From Crocosphaera chwakensis CCY0110 (GTDB lineage: Bacteria; Cyanobacteriota; Cyanobacteriia; Cyanobacteriales; Microcystaceae), in assembly GCF_000169335.1 (NCBI RefSeq), contig NZ_AAXW01000066.1, positions 1 through 24,561 of the forward strand: a DNA stretch of 24,561 nucleotides, read 5' to 3'. Numbering within the stretch: the stretch's first letter is position 1; each line of letters opens with the position of its first letter. Below, one piece after another: positions 1-7,046 of the stretch. The position numbers and the translations under genes are program-made. The notes beneath the pieces were generated by a model, which saw only the letters and a program-made list of their open reading frames with translations, was not told the DNA's origin and did not search any database.

Positions 1-194
1 ATTCTTAACTCTTCAGAATCACAACTCTTTTGATGATACCGCGCTAGGGGTAAAAAAGCAGCCACTAAAAGCTCTCCTACTCGCTTATTTAACTCCTCTT
101 TTTTTAAGGTTTGTAAATAATCAATAACTTCCCCTAATAAACTCTCGCTATCGGGTTGCAATCTAATATGAAAGTTCTTTCTCCCTTTGTCCAT
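1..194 (-). CDS. ParR-like small protein, partial (3' end beyond window)
   Basis: Reading leftward from an ATG at 194, 64 codons stay open to the window edge, beginning MDKGRKNFHIRLQPDSESL. The early FHIRL strand followed by charged helices (around residues 14-35 and 38-50) resembles a ribbon-helix-helix DNA-binding fold. The ATG at 194 has a GGAG five bases upstream; an in-frame ATG at 218 and a GTG at 200 are alternatives with weaker upstream sites. The gene lies directly downstream of the actin-like gene on the same strand, the usual place for the ParR adaptor of a type II partition operon. ParR proteins bind centromere repeats and cap the ParM filament. The role is inferred from position and size; the C-terminus, where ParM contact is expected, is not in the window. 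Confidence 0.6.
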   Translation of the reverse strand, partial: MDKGRKNFHIRLQPDSESLLGEVIDYLQTLKKEELNKRVGELLVAAFLPLARYHQKSCDSEELR

Positions 195-254
195 GTTCAC
201 TCCAGTTAACAGCTTCATCAATCAATTAAATAACCTTTTTTCTGTTTATGTCCT

Positions 255-1739
255 TCAAGTCTTTAAAGTTTTATCCATGAGATAAGCCCCTAATCCAATC
301 ACATCAGCCTTACGTTGATAAGAGAGAGAAAAAGATTCATAAGCATTAAGATTATTGAGTTGAAAATATTTGGACATGGTGAAATATAGCGGTCTTTCTT
401 TGACAATCTCTTTCTGGATTCCCCTTGGGTTAGCTTCATAAGGACGGTAAATTGAATTGACATGAAACCAGTTTCTTCTTTTGTGCAAGTCACTTAGAGA
501 GTCGGGAAAATTAGATAAATAAATAGATAAACCTAGTTCATCAAGAAATTTAGCCGATTTATATTCAGACTGTCTTTGAAGCCAATTACTATAGCCAAGA
601 TTAAAGCCAACTCCAATTGCTTCTGAGAACCATTCAGATAGTAAGGGACGAATAAACCAACTGGCTCCTCCACTAATTAGTATTGTCGAAAGCGGTTCAG
701 AAAACATTGAGTTATACCATTTTTGAAATGACTCAATATATTCCTCTAAGGCTAGATCGATGGCATGGGCAATATCATTAATTTCCCTTTTTCTCAAGTC
801 AGGATCTGATGCTCTGGCTAAATCCTGAATCGGTTTGAGTGCAGCCCAATTAGGAAACTTCATCTCAATAGCCACATAATGGTGATAGCTTCCAAGCTTG
901 TTCCTCCATCGTTGGAGTAAGGGCTGATTTTCTGGCTTTTTCTCGATATAGGTGGTTTTAAAAAAAGCCTGTCGGTGATTCTGCCAGATAGTTTCAAAGG
1001 TCTTAACTATGGTCTGTCGATCTAACCAAGAAATGGATTGAGCAACACGGTCAAATACTTGGTGAAATCCTAGCAGTGGGGAAGAGCCACTATGAAGCTT
1101 TTTATCTTTAAAATACAAGGCCGAAATATTACGATGCCCAAACATCAAAATCGCCATACGATCTAACGATGGTTTGAACATACTCTTTTGATACAGGTAA
1201 AATAACCCAAACCCTTCTTGACGCACTGAGAAAGATTCTAGTTTAATGCCCCATTTTGTATCCCTATATTTCCAGTTAGACAGGAGCAATTCTAAAAAGG
1301 ACTTGAAACGATCTTTATCAGGAAACTCTTCCCAAGGTAGGACCACAGCTAGGGCAATTTTATAATTCTTTTTCTTGGGTAACTGGTTTTGTTGAGTCAG
1401 GGTAGATAAAACATAACCCATTGCAGCCAAGGTTTTATAAGCAGCTACTTCATATTTGACATCTTTAATCTTATCCACCGGCTCAAACAATCGCGCTAAG
1501 TGACCGACTGCATACAGTTTATCCTTAGTCTCAATCCAAATCTCTTCTATCTCAGGGACTTGACTGACAACAATGGTGTCTCTTGTCTGATACCGTTCTA
1601 ATTTGTCACGGTCAATGGGTTCAAGGTCCGGAGGCATCATCACCACCTCAAACAAAGACGACCCTTCCGTTGACCCACTTCGATACGCAATCTTAGTCGC
1701 ACTAGCTCCAAAATCCAGGGCAAGTATTAAATCTGGCAT
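255..1739 (-). CDS. ParM/StbA-like actin-type plasmid partition ATPase
   Basis: This 494-aa protein has the actin/Hsp70 ATPase layout. A phosphate-1 loop, ALDFGASATK, spans about residues 7-16, and an adenosine-binding segment, ILISGGA, about 353-359. Actin-like ParM proteins form filaments that push plasmid copies apart through ParR bound to a centromere. The protein is longer than R1 ParM (about 320 aa), but large cyanobacterial ParM-like proteins are plausible. The segment where phosphate-2 should lie (about 195-210) reads ILMFGHRNISAL, which lacks the usual Asp before the Gly. The start is the first codon that gives a complete phosphate-1 strand; a GAGGAG sequence abuts it, closer than is ideal. 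A small ParR-like gene follows 60 bases downstream (36 if its alternative start is used). It could instead be another actin-like protein whose partition role is not shown. Confidence 0.8.
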   Translation of the reverse strand: MPDLILALDFGASATKIAYRSGSTEGSSLFEVVMMPPDLEPIDRDKLERYQTRDTIVVSQVPEIEEIWIETKDKLYAVGHLARLFEPVDKIKDVKYEVAAYKTLAAMGYVLSTLTQQNQLPKKKNYKIALAVVLPWEEFPDKDRFKSFLELLLSNWKYRDTKWGIKLESFSVRQEGFGLFYLYQKSMFKPSLDRMAILMFGHRNISALYFKDKKLHSGSSPLLGFHQVFDRVAQSISWLDRQTIVKTFETIWQNHRQAFFKTTYIEKKPENQPLLQRWRNKLGSYHHYVAIEMKFPNWAALKPIQDLARASDPDLRKREINDIAHAIDLALEEYIESFQKWYNSMFSEPLSTILISGGASWFIRPLLSEWFSEAIGVGFNLGYSNWLQRQSEYKSAKFLDELGLSIYLSNFPDSLSDLHKRRNWFHVNSIYRPYEANPRGIQKEIVKERPLYFTMSKYFQLNNLNAYESFSLSYQRKADVIGLGAYLMDKTLKT

Positions 1740-2116
1740 CTCCTCACATCAGTTAACATCACCATTATCTGATTCTAGCGATTTTTTGACCGTTTGGCTG
1801 GCTCAAAACTTACTCAAGATACCCTAAAAAGCCTTTATTTTTGCTCATATTAGGCTCAAGATGCCAACACCTTTTCTATTCAGTGACCCCAAGTGACCCT
1901 ATTTAGCTCACCCACCGAGTTCCTTGATGAGCCAATTTTTCCAAAAACTAACTAGCTGTGAGCAACCTACTTTTTTTCTGAATCTTTTGCACATTACGCC
2001 AAGTTTTGGCAAAACCATTATAATAGATTCTAACACCCCCTCTATGAGAATTTCCTAATTCGGCGAAATTAACGACAAAGTAACAAAATAACTTCAAACG
2101 TATTACCAACTAACTG
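1740..2116. promoter_or_regulatory. Divergent intergenic region with GCTCA/TGAGC repeats; candidate parC or oriT
   Basis: A 377-base gap separates the divergent actin-like and relaxase operons. It holds GCTCA at 1801, 1843, 1854 and 1906, and the reverse TGAGC at 1928 and 1959. Six-base versions (GGCTCA at 1800 and 1853, TGAGCC at 1928) form an inverted set. A second short repeat, AGTGACCC, occurs at 1882 and 1892, ten bases apart. Type II centromeres usually sit just upstream of parM and relaxase origins of transfer often sit beside the relaxase gene, so either could be here. The repeats are too short to decide. No protein-coding frame is evident. Confidence 0.4.
1998..2024 (+). promoter_or_regulatory. 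Candidate promoter of the relaxase operon with a palindromic operator
   Basis: A perfect -10 box TATAAT lies at 2019-2024, about 95 bases before the 119-aa gene. The -35 region is poor (TTACGC at 1994, spacing 19). Just upstream of the -10 box is the inverted repeat GCCAA-GTT-TTGGC (1998-2010), placed where a repressor would block RNA polymerase. Relaxase operons are often autoregulated, so this is a plausible operator, but the binding protein is unknown. Confidence 0.45.
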
Positions 2117-2476
2117 ATGATAGTAGAAGAGAAAAACTGGCCAAAACGACAATTACAAATAGAGTGTAAGGAGATAAGTGACCGTCTGTTATTCGATGGA
2201 AGCTTACAGAAAGAAGTGGTTTATATTTATCCGTTAAAATTTACTGACTGGGTAGCTTTGTTATTCACCCGTTACCACTCTGAAGCGGTGGAACTCATCA
2301 AAGCCCTACCTAAAATAGATCGGTTCTTTTATCAAAACAAAGTGAACCGGTTTAAACAGATTAGTATCTGGTGCATCAGACTTGAACAAAGCGAAGGTCT
2401 TATGACTCAGTTAAAGGCACTCCCTAATCTTCAAATTGAACCCTTGGTAGAAGAGGAAGGCGATGCTAACCATTAA
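2117..2476 (+). CDS. Small protein of unknown function, coupled to the relaxase
   Basis: I do not recognise this 119-aa protein. It is rich in Leu, Glu and Lys, has no predicted membrane segment or signal peptide, and alternates hydrophobic strands (VVYIYPL, SIWCIRL) with helices, suggesting a compact alpha/beta soluble domain. Its stop overlaps the relaxase start: the last 14 bases are shared, so translation of the two is probably coupled. It is the first gene of the transcript from the TATAAT promoter near 2020. Small relaxosome accessory proteins such as TrwA in other MobF systems are encoded beside the relaxase, but they are ribbon-helix-helix proteins and this one does not obviously look like that. 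A relaxase accessory role is inference. No strong ribosome site precedes the ATG. Confidence 0.65.
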   Translation: MIVEEKNWPKRQLQIECKEISDRLLFDGSLQKEVVYIYPLKFTDWVALLFTRYHSEAVELIKALPKIDRFFYQNKVNRFKQISIWCIRLEQSEGLMTQLKALPNLQIEPLVEEEGDANH

Positions 2477-5400
2477 GAACGTTAATGCAGAACTGGCTAA
2501 AACCTACTTTGAAAAAGGCTACTACGAGGAAGGCCGATGGTTCGGTGAAGGGGCAGCCAATCTCAACTTGACCGGAGAAATTAAAGACCACGACGCTTAC
2601 AATAACCTCTTAGATGGCCAGTCCCCCGACGGACACCACTGTCTCATGGGACGGAAAATCAATGGGAATAAACACCGCGCCGCCATTGACTGTACCTTTA
2701 ACGCTCCTAAAAGTGTCAGTTTACAAGCCTTAGTCGGTGGAGACGAACGACTGATTGAAGCCCACCGTAAAGCGGTTAACCAAACCCTAGAACTGATGGA
2801 GTCCCGTTATGCTCAAAGTCGCATCTTAAAAAAAGGACAGCCCCGGCAAGTGGTTCAGACCGGCAAGTTAGCCGTTGCTCAATTTGACCACATCGAAACC
2901 AGAGACTTAGACCCCCATCTACATACCCATTGTGTGGTCATGAACGTCACCCAACGAGACGATGGCCAATGGCGCAGCCTCCACAACGATGCCATTTATC
3001 GTCAACAGAAATTATTAGGGATGGTGTACCAACATAACTTAGCCTTGGAACTAATGAAGCTGGGTTATCAAGTAGAAGCGAAACAGCATGGACAGTTTGA
3101 AATTGCTGGTTATGAGAAAAAAGACCTAGACTCCTTCTCTAAACGGCGACAACAGATTTTAGCCGAAGCCGGGGAAAATGCCAGTGTCCTTGAACGTAAC
3201 ATCGCTTGGGGCAACACCCGTGTCAAAAAAGAAGTGGTGTCCCCATCTGACTTAAAGCAGAAATGGCAACGAGAAGCCAGTGAATTAGGGGTTAAATTTG
3301 TCAGTCCTAATACTGGTTTGGATAGAAAAGGTGACGGTAATAGTGAGCAGAGGGAGCAGAGGGAGCAGAGGAGCAAGGGGAGTGATAATCAGGCTTTTCA
3401 GAGGAATATTGACCAAAATGCTATTTCTCACCCAAGCCCTATTGAGGCTAATATTGTCAATGATGCCATTGCTCACTGTGAAGAACGGGCTGTGGCTTTT
3501 CGGCTTGAAGACGTAGAAAAATTTATCTTATTAAATGGCCAACCCATTAATATAGAGAGTCTCGATAAAACCATTGGTCAACATTCTCAATTAATTAACG
3601 TTAGTGACAACCTTAACCGTCGCTATACCACTGAAGCTGCATTACAACGAGAACTGGCCACCATTCGTTTAATGTTAGAGGGGAAAAATCAACAACGTCC
3701 TATCTACTCAGAAGCAACGATTAATCAGGCTTTAGCCCCCATCTCCTTAACAGAAGGACAACAGGAAGCCATCTCAACCGCTTTAAGTACCCATGACACC
3801 GTAATGGCATGGCAAGGGGTAGCCGGTGCAGGGAAAACCTATGCGTTAAATCATTTCACTACTTTGGCTAAAAAAAATGGCTACAACATCAAAGGGTTTG
3901 CCCCGTCTGCTGAAGCGGCCAAAGTTTTAGGTAATGAGGTTGGCATTCAAGCCGATACAGTGGCTAGTTTACTCTATTCCAAACAAGCAAAACAGGTAGA
4001 ACCTAACCAAATTTGGATCGTTGACGAAGCCGGGTTACTCAGTGCCAAAGCAGCTTATGAACTGTTACAACGGGCTAAAGCTGAAAAAGCCAGAGTGTTG
4101 TTAGTCGGGGACACAAGACAGTTATCCGCAGTGGAAGCAGGAAACCCATTCAAGTCTTTACAAGCAGCAGGAATGACCACTGCTAGAATGAATCAATCCC
4201 TACGACAGCGCACTCCTGAACTACAAACCGCCGTGGATTTTATTTCTAAGGGGGAAATTGATGCCGGGTTTGGTATTCTTAATCAGGCTAATTGTTTAAT
4301 TGAAGTGGCTGAAGAGGAGAAGATTAATCAGATTGTTAATGATTACTTGAAAATCCCTCAAACTGATAGAGAGAAAACCCTAATTTTGGCAGGGACGAAT
4401 ACAGAACGGTTGGCGATTACTCAAAGTATTCGGAAAGGATTAAAAGCAGAAGGTAAATTAGGAGAAGGGGTTAAGCTTACTCAACTGAAAAGCAAGGATT
4501 TAACGAGGGTACAAATGCGTTTTACCCATCATTTAGAAATAGGGGATTTAGTCAGTCCTGCTTTTGATTATAAACAACGTCAATTAAGCAAGGGGGAACT
4601 TTATAAAATCATTGATAAAGATACTGATAGTTTAACCCTCGAAGATTCGACAGGAAACAAGATTAAAGTCGATCCTTTATTTGAGAAAGCGGTTTATCAT
4701 AGTTCAGAGATAGAAATCGCAGTAGGAGATAGATTAAAGTGGACTAAGAATGATAGAAAACAAGGACGGAGAAACGGTCAAGAATTTACAGTAAAAGCCA
4801 TTGAAGGGACAACAGCGACCATTGAATACAAAGATGGCAAACAAGACAGTTTTGATTTTAGGGTTCCTCAACCTTTAGATTATGGGTTAGTTAGTACGAC
4901 TTATTCATCTCAAGGTAAAACCGCAGATAGGGTGTTAATTTCGGCTGATTATACGATTGGGAAGGAAAGTTTTTATGTAGCGGTGTCTAGGGTCAAATCT
5001 GAGTTAAAGTTATATACTTCAGATAAAGATAATTTACTGGACTTGGCTAAAGCATCGAGGGCAAAAGAGAATCCGTTAGAATTATTACGCGCTCGTCAAA
5101 AGGCTTTATTTAAGGGTAAATATAAGACTAAAGAAAGAGGGGCAGATGGGAAAGAAGTATCAAGTTTGACGACTCAAAATATTTCTACTTCAGTCATTGA
5201 AGCTCCCCCCAATGTTAGTAATGTATCTCAAGAAAAACCGAATAATGCTGTTTCATCGGAAATGTTAAATAGGAAGCTAATAAGGGATAATGATGAGGAA
5301 TTAATTGATAATTCTAACCCAATTAACAATGAAGAATCGAAGGAATTAAAGCAGAAAACTTCTCAGTTTGTTTCTCAATCAAAAGTTATTACCGATGAAA

Positions 5401-6146
5401 AAATTGAGAGAGATAATGATACAATATTATCAGAAGTTACTGAGTCTGAAACAGTGAGCGATGCTGAAGTTACGAACTCCAGTAATCAGGTTGACCAATC
5501 GGTAAGTGAACCTATAATTATTTCAGAGGAAGCGGATACTAACCTTAATAAAAAACTGAAAGAAGCTAATGAAACTCTAGCTAAATCTAACCAACTTTCT
5601 GACGAAAACCAACAACGATTACAGGAATTAGCAGAACGTCTTAAAGGGGATACAAATCAGAAGCTAACAACACCAAATCAAGCAGTTAAGAAGCCAGAGA
5701 TTCAGAGAAAATCGTCAGATTATCCTACTCCTAAACAGACGGTCGAACCTTCTCATAATCAGCCAAAGCCTTCAAAGAAAACTTTACCAATCCCTTCATC
5801 TGAGCAACGATTAGCTGACTTAAACAATTTTCGAGCTATGACAAGCATTATTCTGTTAATGCGTTGGGTCAATCCAAAACCTAAAAACAGTTTACGGACA
5901 TTTGAAGGGAATCGTTATATCTTTCACATCTCAACCGATGAACAGACCATAGAATTATATGCTAAAGATGGACGAGGATTAATTCTTCAGAAGAAAGATG
6001 GGGTTCTTAGAGGAAATCTTAATGAAGAAGATATCAAACGAATGGCTTTGATTACTTCTGAAATTGGCAAAAGATTAAATAAAATTAATTCACCATACAA
6101 CCCATCGTCTCAACAGCGTAGTCGAGATAATGGGTTAAGTTTGTAA
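2463..6146 (+). CDS. MobF-family (TrwC/TraI-like) conjugative relaxase-helicase
   Basis: The 1227-aa protein would nick one strand at oriT, stay bound to the 5' end, and unwind the plasmid for transfer. The N-terminal relaxase domain (about 1-280) has tyrosines at 15, 20 and 21, and a metal-binding histidine cluster (H143 plus H152, H154, H156 in PHLHTH). A superfamily-1 helicase follows: Walker A GVAGAGKT at 452-459, Walker B VDEAG at 520-524, motif III GDTRQLSAVEAG near 549, and later TTYSSQGKT and AVSRVKSELKLY motifs. A low-complexity charged region with a coiled-coil-like stretch (about 900-1120) precedes a conserved-looking C-terminal domain. Length and order match MobF relaxases. A short in-frame DNA repeat lies in the relaxase-helicase linker (EQR repeats, residues 295-303). 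No coupling protein or type IV secretion gene is visible, so the plasmid may be mobilisable rather than self-transferring. Confidence 0.93.
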   Translation: MLTIKNVNAELAKTYFEKGYYEEGRWFGEGAANLNLTGEIKDHDAYNNLLDGQSPDGHHCLMGRKINGNKHRAAIDCTFNAPKSVSLQALVGGDERLIEAHRKAVNQTLELMESRYAQSRILKKGQPRQVVQTGKLAVAQFDHIETRDLDPHLHTHCVVMNVTQRDDGQWRSLHNDAIYRQQKLLGMVYQHNLALELMKLGYQVEAKQHGQFEIAGYEKKDLDSFSKRRQQILAEAGENASVLERNIAWGNTRVKKEVVSPSDLKQKWQREASELGVKFVSPNTGLDRKGDGNSEQREQREQRSKGSDNQAFQRNIDQNAISHPSPIEANIVNDAIAHCEERAVAFRLEDVEKFILLNGQPINIESLDKTIGQHSQLINVSDNLNRRYTTEAALQRELATIRLMLEGKNQQRPIYSEATINQALAPISLTEGQQEAISTALSTHDTVMAWQGVAGAGKTYALNHFTTLAKKNGYNIKGFAPSAEAAKVLGNEVGIQADTVASLLYSKQAKQVEPNQIWIVDEAGLLSAKAAYELLQRAKAEKARVLLVGDTRQLSAVEAGNPFKSLQAAGMTTARMNQSLRQRTPELQTAVDFISKGEIDAGFGILNQANCLIEVAEEEKINQIVNDYLKIPQTDREKTLILAGTNTERLAITQSIRKGLKAEGKLGEGVKLTQLKSKDLTRVQMRFTHHLEIGDLVSPAFDYKQRQLSKGELYKIIDKDTDSLTLEDSTGNKIKVDPLFEKAVYHSSEIEIAVGDRLKWTKNDRKQGRRNGQEFTVKAIEGTTATIEYKDGKQDSFDFRVPQPLDYGLVSTTYSSQGKTADRVLISADYTIGKESFYVAVSRVKSELKLYTSDKDNLLDLAKASRAKENPLELLRARQKALFKGKYKTKERGADGKEVSSLTTQNISTSVIEAPPNVSNVSQEKPNNAVSSEMLNRKLIRDNDEELIDNSNPINNEESKELKQKTSQFVSQSKVITDEKIERDNDTILSEVTESETVSDAEVTNSSNQVDQSVSEPIIISEEADTNLNKKLKEANETLAKSNQLSDENQQRLQELAERLKGDTNQKLTTPNQAVKKPEIQRKSSDYPTPKQTVEPSHNQPKPSKKTLPIPSSEQRLADLNNFRAMTSIILLMRWVNPKPKNSLRTFEGNRYIFHISTDEQTIELYAKDGRGLILQKKDGVLRGNLNEEDIKRMALITSEIGKRLNKINSPYNPSSQQRSRDNGLSL
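3345..3380 (+). repeat. 9-bp tandem repeat (GAGCAGAGG) inside the relaxase gene
   Basis: Three copies of GAGCAGAGG run in tandem from 3345 to 3371 and decay into GAGCAAGGGGAG. Such purine-rich short tandem repeats are scattered through many cyanobacterial genomes. The 9-base unit keeps the reading frame and adds Glu-Gln-Arg triplets to the linker between the relaxase and helicase domains. Confidence 0.85.
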
Positions 6147-6156
6147 AAGCCAGGTC

Positions 6157-6214
6157 AGAAATTTGGCTACTAACTCATCTGTTTGATCTCAAAGCTAACT
6201 CTAGCCAAATTTCT
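6157..6214. repeat. Perfect 13-bp inverted repeat after the relaxase gene
   Basis: AGAAATTTGGCTA at 6157-6169 is exactly reversed and complemented at 6202-6214, with 32 bases between. It begins 10 bases after the relaxase stop codon, so it could form a transcript-end stem, but no T run follows. The loop is long for a Rho-independent terminator. It could also be a protein or recombinase site. Confidence 0.8.
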
Positions 6215-6226
6215 TAAAAGTCCCTA

Positions 6227-6289
6227 CTGATTTAACTAGGATTGATACGTTAATCTTTAGTCTCCTAAATCCAAGCCTAGCTAAATCAG
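6227..6289. repeat. 14-bp inverted repeat (one mismatch), second of a pair
   Basis: CTGATTTAACTAGG at 6227-6240 pairs with CCTAGCTAAATCAG at 6276-6289, one mismatch, with 35 bases between. It starts 12 bases after the previous inverted repeat. The arms share words (TAGCCAAAT versus TAGCTAAAT), and the spacers are close in length, suggesting two diverged copies of one element. Just to the right, CAGGG and CCCTG at 6287-6303 form a short extra hairpin. Confidence 0.7.
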
Positions 6290-6328
6290 GGGAATTTTCC
6301 CTGGCTTTATATAGGTTATGAAAAGTTG

Positions 6329-6348
6329 GTAGTTACAATTGTAATTAC
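6329..6348. promoter_or_regulatory. Palindromic operator candidate of the toxin-antitoxin operon
   Basis: GTAGTTACAATTGTAATTAC is a 20-base palindrome with one mismatch, 20 bases before the antitoxin start. A TATATA sequence near 6309 could be the -10 box. AbrB/MazE-type antitoxins usually repress their own promoter by binding such a site, so this is the expected operator position. Confidence 0.55.
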
Positions 6349-6368
6349 TCGTCACGAATAAGAAAATA

Positions 6369-6590
6369 ATGAAGTTAAAACTCAGGAAGATTGGAAATTC
6401 CATCGGAACGACTTTTCCCAAAGAAATCCTTGATAAGTTACAAGTGAATGAAGGAGACACCCTCTATCTGACTGAAACCCCCGATGGAATAGAGTTAACC
6501 GCTTACGATCCTGAATTTGAACAAGTGATGGAAGCAGCAGGGGAAATCACCCGCCATTATCGTAATGCGTTAAAAGAGTTGGCTAAGTGA
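6369..6590 (+). CDS. AbrB/MazE/SpoVT-type antitoxin
   Basis: The 73-aa protein has the swapped-hairpin AbrB pattern in its first 45 residues: MKLKLRKIGNSIGTTFPKEI, then a LQVNEGDTLYL strand pair and a GIELT turn. These domains dimerise and bind DNA. The helical C-terminus (about 48-73) would wrap and neutralise the toxin. The stop codon overlaps the GTG start of the Doc toxin by 4 bases, giving coupled translation with antitoxin first, as is usual. A near-perfect palindrome 20 bases upstream is a candidate autoregulatory operator. Classical Doc pairs with Phd; an AbrB-type antitoxin beside Doc is a known mixed pairing in bacteria. The identity of the domain is firm, the exact partner specificity is inferred. 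Confidence 0.88.
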   Translation: MKLKLRKIGNSIGTTFPKEILDKLQVNEGDTLYLTETPDGIELTAYDPEFEQVMEAAGEITRHYRNALKELAK

Positions 6591-6979
6591 GGGAACCAAT
6601 CTGGATTACCGAGAGAATGGCTAGGGCGATTCATAGCCAGCAACTTGCTTTGTTTGGTGGGGCTTCTGGTATTTTGGATGAAGGTAAATTATCTTCGGCC
6701 TTGGCTAGAGCTAAACACCTTTACACTTATCAACCCGATGCTAGTCTGTATGAGTTAGCTGCGGCCATTGGTTGGGGAGTAGCTAAAAATCACCCTTTTG
6801 TTGATGGCAACAAACGAACGGCTTTCGTAGTCATGGCAGTGTTTCTCAAGGTCAACGGGATTGATTTAACTGCGCCAGAGGTGGAAGTGGTAACGGTTAT
6901 GCTGGCCTTAGCTGCTGGTGAGCTTAGTGAACAGCAGCTTAGTGACTGGCTTAGAAAGAATTCTACAGAGAGGGAATAG
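6587..6979 (+). CDS. doc: Doc (death-on-curing) family toxin, Fic fold
   Basis: The 130-aa protein is the expected length for Doc. Its Fic motif is HPFVDGNKR at residues 69-77. In the Fic/Doc family the histidine is catalytic and the Asn/Lys/Arg residues bind phosphates. A lysine in the position where AMPylating Fic proteins have glycine (GNGR) fits Doc, which phosphorylates EF-Tu and halts translation. The start is GTG at 6587, inside the antitoxin stop (GTGA overlap). The pair probably acts as an addiction module that keeps the plasmid. It is tandem with and convergent to the rep gene, whose stop lies 67 bases beyond. The target is inferred from family knowledge. Confidence 0.9.
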   Translation: MREPIWITERMARAIHSQQLALFGGASGILDEGKLSSALARAKHLYTYQPDASLYELAAAIGWGVAKNHPFVDGNKRTAFVVMAVFLKVNGIDLTAPEVEVVTVMLALAAGELSEQQLSDWLRKNSTERE

Positions 6980-7046
6980 AATTAGATGTACAGTTAGATT
7001 CAGCTTTAATCCCACGCTATACGGAAATTAGTTGAATCAACCACAG

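Noticed and set aside
2463..6146. Evidence for a complete conjugation system
   Set aside because: Only the relaxase and a small coupled gene are present; no coupling ATPase, VirB or pilus gene is visible in the window.
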